This document shows, piece after piece, positions 53,233 to 60,877 of a stretch of 64,000 nt of DNA. A program made the position numbers and the translations under genes. The stretch spans positions 1 to 64,000 of the forward strand of contig CAZMTA010000002.1 of assembly GCA_964569085.1 (NCBI GenBank), read 5' to 3'. The notes under the pieces were generated by a model. The model did not search any database. It saw only the letters and a program-made list of their open reading frames with translations, and was not told the origin of the DNA. The stretch is from JAJCZZ01 sp964569085 (GTDB lineage Bacteria > Gemmatimonadota > Gemmatimonadetes > Longimicrobiales > Gaopeijiaceae). The number at the start of each line of letters is the position of its first letter. Position 1 is the first letter of the stretch.

Positions 53233-55500
53233 TCAGACACCGACCCGGCTCCGGTCCGGCACCTCGATCTGGACGAGCCGGGAACGCACGGCCTCGGCGT
53301 CGTGGCGGCAGGCGCCGTCCCGCGCGGCCAGGTGGACCTCGCACCGGTTGCACCGGACGCACTCGGGGAAGTCGATCTCCGGTCCCTGGATGGCGCCCGT
53401 GGGGCAGTCCTGCTCGCACACCCGACAGGGCTGGCACTGGGGCACCCGCCGGATGCGCCACGGCGCCACGACGGAGAGGACGCCCAGCCCGGCGCCCAGG
53501 GGACAGACGTAGCGGCAGTAGAAGCGGGGCACGAAGACCGCGCCCGCCAGGAAGAGCCCGGCCAGGCTCCACAGGAGGAGGGAGCGGCTCGGGAAGAACA
53601 CCGTCCCGAAGGGCTCGACGTACTGGTAGAGGCTCGTCCGGCTGCCCAGGAGCCCCGCGCCCACCACCCCGGCCAGGACGGCGTACTTGAGCCACCGGGC
53701 CCGGAGGTGCACCGCCCAGGGGACGCGCACCCGCCATCGCGCCGGCACGATCCGCTCGAGGACGTCCTGGAGGGCGCCGAACGGGCACCAGACCCCGCAG
53801 AACACGCGGCCCCAGAGCAGCGTGGTGAGGAGGGTGGCCGAGGCCAGGATCAGGAGGGGCACGTCCCGGAGGAAGACGCCCGGCCCGACCCAGATCGCGG
53901 CCGTCACGTGGGAGACGGAGAGGAAGGCCGCGTCGAGGAAGCCCAGCACCAGGAGCGTCGCGGCCAGGGAGACCCAGCGGAGCGCCACGCTCTTGGCGAA
54001 GAAGGCCGCGAGGCCCAGGAGGAGGACGGCCGTCACCCGGGCCACCCGCACCCAGTCCGTGCCGGCCAGAGTGCGCTCCAGCTCGCTCTCCTCCCGGAGG
54101 GTGGAGAGGTCGAGGGGCTCCTGGGATCCGGCCGCGGGATCGGGGACCTCCGTCGCCGGCTCGACCTCCGCGGCGGGCGGCGGCCCGTCCTCCTCGACCG
54201 CGGGGGCCGGCCCGATGTCCGCGGCGGGCGGCGGCGCGTCCTCCTCCGCCTCGGGGGCGGCCTCGGGAGTGGCCTCGGGAGTGGCCTCGGCCTCCGTGGT
54301 GGTCGGGCCGGGGGCGGCCTCTTCCGGCGCCTCTTCTTCCGGGGCCTCCGTCCGACCGGCGGGCTCCGCGTCCGCCGCTCCGGTCTCCGCCGGGGCCGCC
54401 GTCGCCGGAGGCTCCTCCCCCACGTCGAGCCCGTCGAACCGGACGCCGTAGTACCCCTCGTGCCCCTCCAGGGCGTACAGCAGGGAGAAGGGGCGGGCCA
54501 CGTCGGCCTCCCCCTCCAGCATGAAGACGCCGGCCAGCGTGGACTCGGGGGCCACCTTCCCCTCCTCGGTGAGCCCCAGGTTGTAGACGCGCCGGTAGGA
54601 GAGGTCCACGGTGTCCCCGTCCTGGGCCACCTTCCAGTTGTCCCGGAGGAAGTAGCGGAGGCGCGGGCCGTCCAGCGTGTAGAGCAGGAAGGTCGGGTCC
54701 GTCAGGCCGGCCCGCGCCGCGGCGGCGTGGATCCGCTCGGTGTCCCCGGCGCCCAGGTAGATCTCGGCCAGGGAGTCGTTGGGGAGCCAGGTCACCGAGA
54801 TGTCCAGGTGGCCCTCGCGGCTCTCGATGAGGATCCGCTTGAGGACCCCCCGGGTGCGGAGGTCGAACCACGACGCGGTCCGGACGTCCACGGGCCCGGC
54901 GTCGGCGGAGGCCCCGTCCATCTCGTCGGCGTACGCCACCGCCACCTTCCGGCTCGCGTCCCGGATGCCCCGGGCCAGGGCCTGGGTGCTGATGGTGGCC
55001 CGGGTGACCCGCTTCACGTCCCCGTTCACCTGGAAGGCGTCCGAGACGCGCTTGCCGGTGAACTGCTCCTGGACGCCCGGATCCCGGAGGAAGTCGCCCA
55101 TGCTGCTCCGGTAGGACTCCCAGTAGTCCAGCACCCGGACCCCGGCGAGGGTCCCGTCCAGGCGCATCCCCACCAGGGCCTCCACGGGCCCGCTGTACCC
55201 CATGGCCTCCGGGGGGACGTCCCGGGTGAGGAACACGAAGCCCAACGGCTCGTCCCGGTCCCAGGCCCGGATCACGGGCGGGGCCCCCGCCTTGGGGTCG
55301 AAGCGGTCCGCCCGGGGCATGACCGCCTCGAGCAGCTCCCGGTCGATGCCGGAGACGTCCTGGGCGGCCAGGGGAGCGGGCGCGAGGACGACCGCGGCCG
55401 CCGCCATCAGCGCGGCGAGGAGCGCGGCCACGGAGGTCGTGGCCGCGGGAGGTCGCGCCCGGGGCGGCGCGGGTGGCGCGCCCCGGGCGCGGGGCCTCAC
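53233..55500 (-). CDS. NosR/NirI-like FMN- and 4Fe-4S-binding membrane protein
   Basis: 755 residues. Signal/helix (VAALLAALMAAAAVVLAPA), periplasmic FMN-binding domain (FMN Thr in VTRATISTQAL, about 155-166), about 110 residues rich in Ala, Pro and Glu (358-466), then 5-6 transmembrane helices with CGVWCPFGALQ (about 566) and CRYVCPLGAG (about 661), and a ferredoxin end (CQPCRVCEQDCP, CVRCNRCEVHL). NosR passes electrons from the quinone pool to periplasmic reductases; no nosZ or other reductase is present here. ApbE follows. Confidence 0.87.
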   Translation of the reverse strand: MRPRARGAPPAPPRARPPAATTSVAALLAALMAAAAVVLAPAPLAAQDVSGIDRELLEAVMPRADRFDPKAGAPPVIRAWDRDEPLGFVFLTRDVPPEAMGYSGPVEALVGMRLDGTLAGVRVLDYWESYRSSMGDFLRDPGVQEQFTGKRVSDAFQVNGDVKRVTRATISTQALARGIRDASRKVAVAYADEMDGASADAGPVDVRTASWFDLRTRGVLKRILIESREGHLDISVTWLPNDSLAEIYLGAGDTERIHAAAARAGLTDPTFLLYTLDGPRLRYFLRDNWKVAQDGDTVDLSYRRVYNLGLTEEGKVAPESTLAGVFMLEGEADVARPFSLLYALEGHEGYYGVRFDGLDVGEEPPATAAPAETGAADAEPAGRTEAPEEEAPEEAAPGPTTTEAEATPEATPEAAPEAEEDAPPPAADIGPAPAVEEDGPPPAAEVEPATEVPDPAAGSQEPLDLSTLREESELERTLAGTDWVRVARVTAVLLLGLAAFFAKSVALRWVSLAATLLVLGFLDAAFLSVSHVTAAIWVGPGVFLRDVPLLILASATLLTTLLWGRVFCGVWCPFGALQDVLERIVPARWRVRVPWAVHLRARWLKYAVLAGVVGAGLLGSRTSLYQYVEPFGTVFFPSRSLLLWSLAGLFLAGAVFVPRFYCRYVCPLGAGLGVLSVVAPWRIRRVPQCQPCRVCEQDCPTGAIQGPEIDFPECVRCNRCEVHLAARDGACRHDAEAVRSRLVQIEVPDRSRVGV

Positions 55501-55510
55501 GGGTCGGTCC

Positions 55511-56191
55511 TCAGTCCCGCAGGAAGGCCGGCTGGTCCTGCTCCATGTCGCCGGAGCCGGCGGCGAAGCAGTAGAAGTAGCCGTCCCCGCCGGTGCCCCG
55601 GAGGTTGGCCTGGCTGCACCCGCGGGAGCCGTGGGCGGAGTTCCACGACTCGGGGTTCTGCCCGCCTCCGGTGCGGTCGTAGTGGCCCACCTGGGCGCTC
55701 CCGTTCCCGTAGTGGGACGTCCAGTTCTCGCACGTGGTGTCCACGTCCGAGTCCATGGCGTTCCCCTGGAGGTCCGAGCCGGTGAGGATGTCGTGGGTGT
55801 TCACGGCCATGCCCCGGCCCAGGATCTGGGTGCCCCGCTCGGTGAGCACCGTCTCCTGGTTGATGTTCACGCTCTCGGTGTGGAGGTCCGTGACGTCCCG
55901 GGCCACCATCACGCCGTCGTAGTTGTACCAGGGGCCGTCGCCGATGCGGTCCCGGGCGTTCTGCCCGTTGGGACCCGTGGTGCTCAGGTAGGCGCGCCAC
56001 TCCTTGTCGCCCTGCGCCACCCCGTAGGCCAGGTGCTCGCACCAGGCGTCGGCGCCCTCCAGGCCGCCGAGGTTCGCCCCGTTCCCGGGGCCGTGGCTGG
56101 TGATGAAGAAGCTCATGTTGTCGGCCTGCCCGGCCGCGGGGAGCGCGGTCACGACGAGCAGGAAGCAGGCGGCGGTCAGGATGCGCTTCAT
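55511..56191 (-). CDS. Secreted Cys-containing lectin-/endostatin-like protein
   Basis: 226 residues. Signal MKRILTAACFLLVVTALPAAGQ, then GLEGADAWCEHLAYGVAQGD, WRAYLSTTGP and PWYNYDGVMVARD, TCENW and RGCSQANLRG, the pattern of C-type-lectin or collagen-XVIII/endostatin-like domains with disulfides. Lies 10 bases before the NosR-like gene and 4 after the NHL protein, so is made with both. Binding partner unknown. Confidence 0.7.
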   Translation of the reverse strand: MKRILTAACFLLVVTALPAAGQADNMSFFITSHGPGNGANLGGLEGADAWCEHLAYGVAQGDKEWRAYLSTTGPNGQNARDRIGDGPWYNYDGVMVARDVTDLHTESVNINQETVLTERGTQILGRGMAVNTHDILTGSDLQGNAMDSDVDTTCENWTSHYGNGSAQVGHYDRTGGGQNPESWNSAHGSRGCSQANLRGTGGDGYFYCFAAGSGDMEQDQPAFLRD

Positions 56192-56195
56192 GGGT

Positions 56196-57296
56196 CTACC
56201 TCCGGGTGTATTTGCGGACGGTGCGGGGTCCGACCTCGGCCCCGTAGACGTTGCCTTCGGCGTCCACCGCGACGCCCTCGGCGCCGCTGGTTCCCGAGTC
56301 GTCGGGGTCCGGCTCCGGGTCGGGGATGAAGGCGGTGAGCTCGCCGGTGAGGGCGTTGCCGATGTAGATGCCCCGGGGCACGCCGGGATTCCGGCGGGTG
56401 TTGGACTCGGAGTCGGCGGCGTAGAGCATGTCGTTCTCGTCGATGTACAGGCCGCTGGGACGGCCGAAGTGGTCCCAGCTCGCCAGGTGGTTCCCCTCCT
56501 GGTCGAAGACCTGGACCCGGTTGTTGTAGCGGTCGCCCACGAAGAGGCGGCCCTGGGAGTCCATGGCGAGGGCGTGGGGCCAGCGGAGCTCGCCGTCGGC
56601 GGAGCCCTCACCGCCGAACTCGAGGAGGTACGTCCCGTCGGGGGCGAACTTCACGATCCGGTGGTTGCCGTCCGAGTCGTGGCCGTCGGCCACGAAGATG
56701 CTTCCGTCGGGCGCCACCAGCACGTCGCACGGCTTGTTGAAGTGGCTCTCGTCGTCCCCGGGCACGCCGGGCTCGCCCAGCGTCATGAGGAGCTCGCCCT
56801 CGGGGCTGAGCTTGCGGACCACGTGCCCCCAGCCCGGGGGCACCTCGGCGTAGCCCGTGGCGTCGGCGACCCAGACGTTGCCGTCGGCGTCCACGAACAT
56901 GCCGTGGGGCCACGCGAAGAGCCCCTGGCCGAACGAGGCCAGCAGGTTGCCCTCGAGGTCGAAGCGCATGACCGGGTCCATGTCGGCGTCCAGGCAGACG
57001 TTGGCCCCGCACCGCTCGGCGACCCAGATGCTCTCGCCGTCCGGGTCCGGGTAGATGGCGCTCACCGCCCCGAACTCCCGCCCGGCCGACTCCTGGCCGA
57101 AGGTGGAGTCGGAGACGACGTAGGGGTCGGGGAGCGATCGGGGGTCGACCTCCTGGGCGGAGGCGGACGCGGGGGCGGCCTCCTCCCCGGCGGTGGCCTC
57201 GTCGGGGCCCGGGGCGCAGGCCGTGACGGCCAGACCCACGGCGGCCACGAGGAGGAGCGCGCCCGGACGGCGCGGCGGCGGAGCGGCTTCGGTCAT
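56196..57296 (-). CDS. NHL-repeat lipoprotein
   Basis: 366 residues, lipobox LAVTACAP (Cys27). NHL blades: WPHGMFVDADGNVWVADATG, DVLVAPDGSIFVADGHDSDG, LAMDSQGRLFVGDRYNNRV, LYIDENDMLYAADSES. First of a four-gene unit with the endostatin-like protein, NosR-like protein and ApbE. Enzyme activity (peptidylglycine-lyase-like) or a scaffold role cannot be told. Confidence 0.82.
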   Translation of the reverse strand: MTEAAPPPRRPGALLLVAAVGLAVTACAPGPDEATAGEEAAPASASAQEVDPRSLPDPYVVSDSTFGQESAGREFGAVSAIYPDPDGESIWVAERCGANVCLDADMDPVMRFDLEGNLLASFGQGLFAWPHGMFVDADGNVWVADATGYAEVPPGWGHVVRKLSPEGELLMTLGEPGVPGDDESHFNKPCDVLVAPDGSIFVADGHDSDGNHRIVKFAPDGTYLLEFGGEGSADGELRWPHALAMDSQGRLFVGDRYNNRVQVFDQEGNHLASWDHFGRPSGLYIDENDMLYAADSESNTRRNPGVPRGIYIGNALTGELTAFIPDPEPDPDDSGTSGAEGVAVDAEGNVYGAEVGPRTVRKYTRR

Positions 57297-57483
57297 CCCT
57301 GGACCCCCTGGACGGTCGGCGTATCGGCGCGCGCCCCGGAGCGGGACGCGGATGGCGACGGTACGGGCCGCGCATCGGGGTGCGCAAGGAGGGTGGAGGC
57401 CGCGCCGATGGCGGGCCGGAGGCGCCGGGTTGTAGGTTGGCCGTCCCGCCCTCGCATCCGCCCCACGCCCCAAGGAGCGCCCC

Positions 57484-58512
57484 ATGGACACGCCCGCCCG
57501 GACCCGCCCCCGCACCCCCGTCCTCCGCTGGGGCCCGACGGCGCTCCTGGTGGGGCTGCTCCCGCTCCTGGGGGCGTGCGGCTCCGAGGCCTCCGAGGAC
57601 GCCGCGGAGGAGGCTCCCGCCGTCCAGGCCGAGGCCGAGGTGCCCCGGACCGCGGACCCCTTCGCACGGGGCTACACCGAGGACGACTTCCCCCGGGTCC
57701 AGGAGATCGCGCCCGGGGTCTACACCTACGAGCAGCTGCGCAGCGCCGGAGAGGAGCTCTTCACCACGGTGAGCATGTTCGTGGTGACCGAGGAGGGCGT
57801 GCTGGTGGCCGACGGCCAGGGGAGCGTCGAGGAGACGCGGCGGCTGGTGAACCACATCGCCGACGTGACCCCCCAGCCCATCACCCACGTGGTGATCGGC
57901 TCGGACCACGGGGACCACACGGCCGGCAACTCCGCCTTCCCCGAGGGCGTGGAGTACCTGGCCCATCCCACCTCGGCGGAGAACATGCGCCGGACCGCCG
58001 AGAACCGCGCGCCGAGCCAGCCCGAGGTGCCCCTCCCCACCCGCATGGTCGAGGACCGGGAGGTCCTGGAGCTGGGCGGGCGGGAGATCCACGTCCAGTT
58101 CCTGGGGCGGGCCCACACCGGCGGGGACCTGGTGGTCGTGCTCCCGGAGGAGCGGATCATGTTCATGAGCGAGGCCTACCTGAACCGCGTCTTCCCGGCC
58201 ATGCGCTCGGCCTACCCCAGCGAGTGGGTGGAGATGGTGGAGCGGGCCCAGGCCATGGACATGGAGATCTACGTGCCCGGCCACGGCTTCGTGGAGGAGC
58301 CCGAGATCCTGGAGGAGGAGCTGGAGCGCTTCCGGCAGGCCATGGTCACGGTCATCGAGGAGGCCACCCGGCTCCACGGGGAGGGGCTCTCCCTGGAGGA
58401 GGCCCAGGCCCAGGCCGACATGGGCGAGCTGGAGGAGTGGTCGCTGGTGTCGAGCCAGAAGCCCCGGGCCATCCAGCAGGTCTACGCCGAGCTGAACGGG
58501 GAGCTTCCCTAG
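57484..58512 (+). CDS. Metallo-beta-lactamase-fold lipoprotein
   Basis: 342 residues with lipobox LPLLGACGS (Cys31). Zinc motif HVVIGSDHGDHTAGN, where the usual HxHxDH reads SDHGDH, then RAHTGGDLVVVLPEERIM and VPGHGF (later His). Quinoprotein-relay/SoxH-like MBL lipoproteins look like this. Helical C-terminus after 265. Substrate unknown. Confidence 0.85.
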   Translation: MDTPARTRPRTPVLRWGPTALLVGLLPLLGACGSEASEDAAEEAPAVQAEAEVPRTADPFARGYTEDDFPRVQEIAPGVYTYEQLRSAGEELFTTVSMFVVTEEGVLVADGQGSVEETRRLVNHIADVTPQPITHVVIGSDHGDHTAGNSAFPEGVEYLAHPTSAENMRRTAENRAPSQPEVPLPTRMVEDREVLELGGREIHVQFLGRAHTGGDLVVVLPEERIMFMSEAYLNRVFPAMRSAYPSEWVEMVERAQAMDMEIYVPGHGFVEEPEILEEELERFRQAMVTVIEEATRLHGEGLSLEEAQAQADMGELEEWSLVSSQKPRAIQQVYAELNGELP

Positions 58513-58519
58513 GCGCGTC

Positions 58520-58948
58520 CTACTGGACCGGCACCTCGAAGGGGAAGGCGGCCAGCGTGTCGCCGGGCTCGACGCGGCCCCGGAAGCGGACGATCACCCG
58601 TCCCGCCCGGAGGGGCGTGATGGTGGCGCGGTGGTCGAAGGTCTTCAGGATGTCCGTGCACGCCACTCCGGCCCGGGCCGACGTCCGCTCCATGGGCGTC
58701 ACCACCACCGTGTCGCTCCGCAGGTCGAGCTGGGTGGGACCCATCTCCTCGCACCCGCCGCCGTAGGTCCGGATCCCGACTTCGAACGCTTCGCCCACCC
58801 GGGCGCTCTCCGGCACGTCCACCACCAGGGAGTCCTGGTAGAAGACCACCGTGCCCACGATGAGGCGGTCCTGGGGCTCGGTGGTGAGGGAGCACGCCGC
58901 CAGGACGAGGAGGGCGGCGGCGAGGGCGGGGCGGACGGGGAGACGCAT
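58520..58948 (-). CDS. Small lipoprotein
   Basis: 142 residues, lipobox LLVLAACSL. Beta-rich domain (DRLIVGTVVFYQDSLVVDVP; ... RVIVRFRGRVEPGDTLAAF) with Cys in GGGCEEM and VACTDI, likely a disulfide. Start chosen at MRLPVRPAL, since the signal begins there. Convergent with the MBL gene. Confidence 0.65.
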   Translation of the reverse strand: MRLPVRPALAAALLVLAACSLTTEPQDRLIVGTVVFYQDSLVVDVPESARVGEAFEVGIRTYGGGCEEMGPTQLDLRSDTVVVTPMERTSARAGVACTDILKTFDHRATITPLRAGRVIVRFRGRVEPGDTLAAFPFEVPVQ

Positions 58949-58995
58949 GGGGACACGGGGTGGAAGGATGGGTGGGGCTCGACTCCGCATACGCG

Positions 58996-59030
58996 CCAGG
59001 GGGGCGGAACGTGACGCTCCGCCCCCCTGG
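58996..59030. terminator. Hairpin between lipoprotein start and aldolase-like gene end
   Basis: A 13-bp stem CCAGGGGGGCGGA/TCCGCCCCCCTGG with 9-base loop, on the minus strand just after the aldolase-like gene pair. No T run. Confidence 0.5.
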
Positions 59031-59062
59031 GCTCGCTTCGCGGGCCGTCTCCCGAGTGGGTG

Positions 59063-59992
59063 CTACCGGCCGGTCAGCTCCCGTCCGGTGCGGATGACGG
59101 CGTCGGCCTCCTGGCCGAACATGAGGAGCGCCAGGTAGCCCTCCTCCGCCCGGGTCCCGATGTTGTCGGCGTTGGCGGTGATCATGCTGGCGTACCCGGC
59201 CTCGCGGCCGGCCTCCAGCACCTCGCCGCACATGGCCTCGGCCCGCTCCCGGTCTCCGTCCAGGGCGCCGGTCAGGCTTCCGATGCCGCACGCCAGCACC
59301 GAGTAGCCGCCCAGGTCGATCACCTGGTCGAGCTGCGCGATGGCCTCGGGATCCTCGAGCATGATCATGGCCACCGTCGTCCCGTCCGGGTTCTCCGGGG
59401 ACCAGACGTCGAAGCCCTCGAACAGGCCCACGGCGGTGCGCGCCTCGTCCACGTTGCGGATGTGGGGGAGCACCACGCCGTCGGCGCCGGCGGCCAGGAT
59501 CTCCCGGACGCGCTCGCCGGTGGTCTCCACGCCGGCGTCGGACATGGGCGGGATCCGCACCAGGAGCGTGGGCGGCGAATCCATCTCGGCCATGTCCACC
59601 CCCGAGGAGACCGTCTCCACGGCCGCCGGGTCGTAGGCGCCCTCGAGGTTCAGGAAGAGGTAGTCGTAGAGGGGGTTGGCGGCGAGGTTCGCCGCGCCGG
59701 TCCGCGTGTACTCCGCCGGCTGGCGCCGCCCCTCCTCGCTCCGGGCCACCTCCATGGGGCGCTCGTCGGGCACGTACACCCCGAAGGCGGTCACCCCGTC
59801 GTTCCAGAGCTCCATGAGGGAGCGCCCGTCCTCGTCGGCCATGGACGAGCGCGCGCCCTCGGCGCCGGCGGGCCCGGCCTCGGCCCCGTCGCGCGGCTCC
59901 TCGGCGGCGTCGCCGCCGCAGGCGGCCAGGGTCAGGGCCGCCAGGAGCCCCACCGCGGCTCCCCGGGCCCTCCCGGGACGTCGGGGGCTCAC
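59063..59992 (-). CDS. HpcH/HpaI aldolase-like lipoprotein, copy B
   Basis: 309 residues, lipobox LLAALTLAACGG. The rest reads as an HpcH/HpaI/citrate-lyase-type TIM barrel: TLLVRIPPMSDAGVE, AGADGVVLPHIRNVDEAR and VAMIMLEDPEAIAQLDQVI (metal Glu in normal enzymes is at MIE.. ; here MLEDPE). GTG start overlaps copy A by four bases. A normally cytosolic aldolase placed in the periplasm. Confidence 0.82.
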   Translation of the reverse strand: MSPRRPGRARGAAVGLLAALTLAACGGDAAEEPRDGAEAGPAGAEGARSSMADEDGRSLMELWNDGVTAFGVYVPDERPMEVARSEEGRRQPAEYTRTGAANLAANPLYDYLFLNLEGAYDPAAVETVSSGVDMAEMDSPPTLLVRIPPMSDAGVETTGERVREILAAGADGVVLPHIRNVDEARTAVGLFEGFDVWSPENPDGTTVAMIMLEDPEAIAQLDQVIDLGGYSVLACGIGSLTGALDGDRERAEAMCGEVLEAGREAGYASMITANADNIGTRAEEGYLALLMFGQEADAVIRTGRELTGR

Positions 59993-60855
59993 CGCCGCCC
60001 CGCGTGCGACAGCCCGGCGGCCAGGGCCGCGGGCTGCGTCACGATGAAGAAGCGGAAGCCCTGGTCGATGCGCTCGCCGATGTCCTCCACGCCCGCGGTG
60101 ATGCCGCACGCCACGTCGAGCTCGAGGCAGGCGGCCAGCACCGTCTGGATGGCCTCCTCCACCGCCTCCATGTCACCCTCGTAGGCGCGGCGCAGGTCGC
60201 CGGGCCCGGGGATGGCCACGCTGACCCCGGGGGTGCCCACGATGTCCATCGCGTTCCCGATTCCCTCCTGGTCCTCGATGAGCACCACGTTGATCAGGTC
60301 GCCGTCGGGGTTGGTGGGCCAGAGACGGTCACCCAGGTACTCCGACGAGAGCGCGGCCTCGTCGGCGTCCACCACGTGGGGGTAGACCAGGCCGGCCGCG
60401 CCGTTCTCCAGCCCGAGGCGCACGTGCTCCCGGGCCTGGGCGGTGTCGAGGTGGATGGGGGGGACGCGCAGGATGACCGGGTGGGGCTCCACGCCCAGCT
60501 CCTCGGACGCCGCCTCCATGCCCTCCATGTACGACGCCATGGCGTCCATGTCGAAGGGCCCCGTCTCCAGGGAGTAGAAGACGAAGTCCGTCTCCGCGAT
60601 GCGGCCCATGGTGTCGCCGCCCTCGGACGTCTGCTCGCCGGAGAAGAGGCCGAAGACGACCTCGCCCGACGCCAGGAGCTCGGGGAGGCTCGCGCCGCCC
60701 GCGCTGCTCATGGAGGGCTCGGCGGGCGCGGCCTCCCGCTCGGCCGCCTCGTCCCCGCTCTCGGCTCCGTCGCCGCCGCAGGCGCCGACCGCCAGGGCCA
60801 GGGCGAAGGCGAGGGAGGTGCTGCGGATCCGGCGGGTGCTGTGGATGCTGCTCAT
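59989..60855 (-). CDS. HpcH/HpaI aldolase-like lipoprotein, copy A
   Basis: 288 residues, lipobox FALALAVGACGG. VILRVPPIHLDTAQA, NGAAGLVYPHVVDADEA and VVLIEDQEGIGNAMDIV match copy B line by line, so these are tandem paralogues. The position of the metal-binding Glu holds E in LIEDQEG. 22 bases after the PQQ dehydrogenase, in the same operon. Confidence 0.82.
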   Translation of the reverse strand: MSSIHSTRRIRSTSLAFALALAVGACGGDGAESGDEAAEREAAPAEPSMSSAGGASLPELLASGEVVFGLFSGEQTSEGGDTMGRIAETDFVFYSLETGPFDMDAMASYMEGMEAASEELGVEPHPVILRVPPIHLDTAQAREHVRLGLENGAAGLVYPHVVDADEAALSSEYLGDRLWPTNPDGDLINVVLIEDQEGIGNAMDIVGTPGVSVAIPGPGDLRRAYEGDMEAVEEAIQTVLAACLELDVACGITAGVEDIGERIDQGFRFFIVTQPAALAAGLSHAGRR

Positions 60856-60877
60856 GTGGGGCTCCTGGTGGGTGCGA

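Noticed and set aside
55600..57515. Longer start for the NHL lipoprotein at 57515
   Set aside because: The extra 73 residues are Arg/Pro-rich and put the lipobox deep inside the protein; ATG 57296 gives a normal signal.
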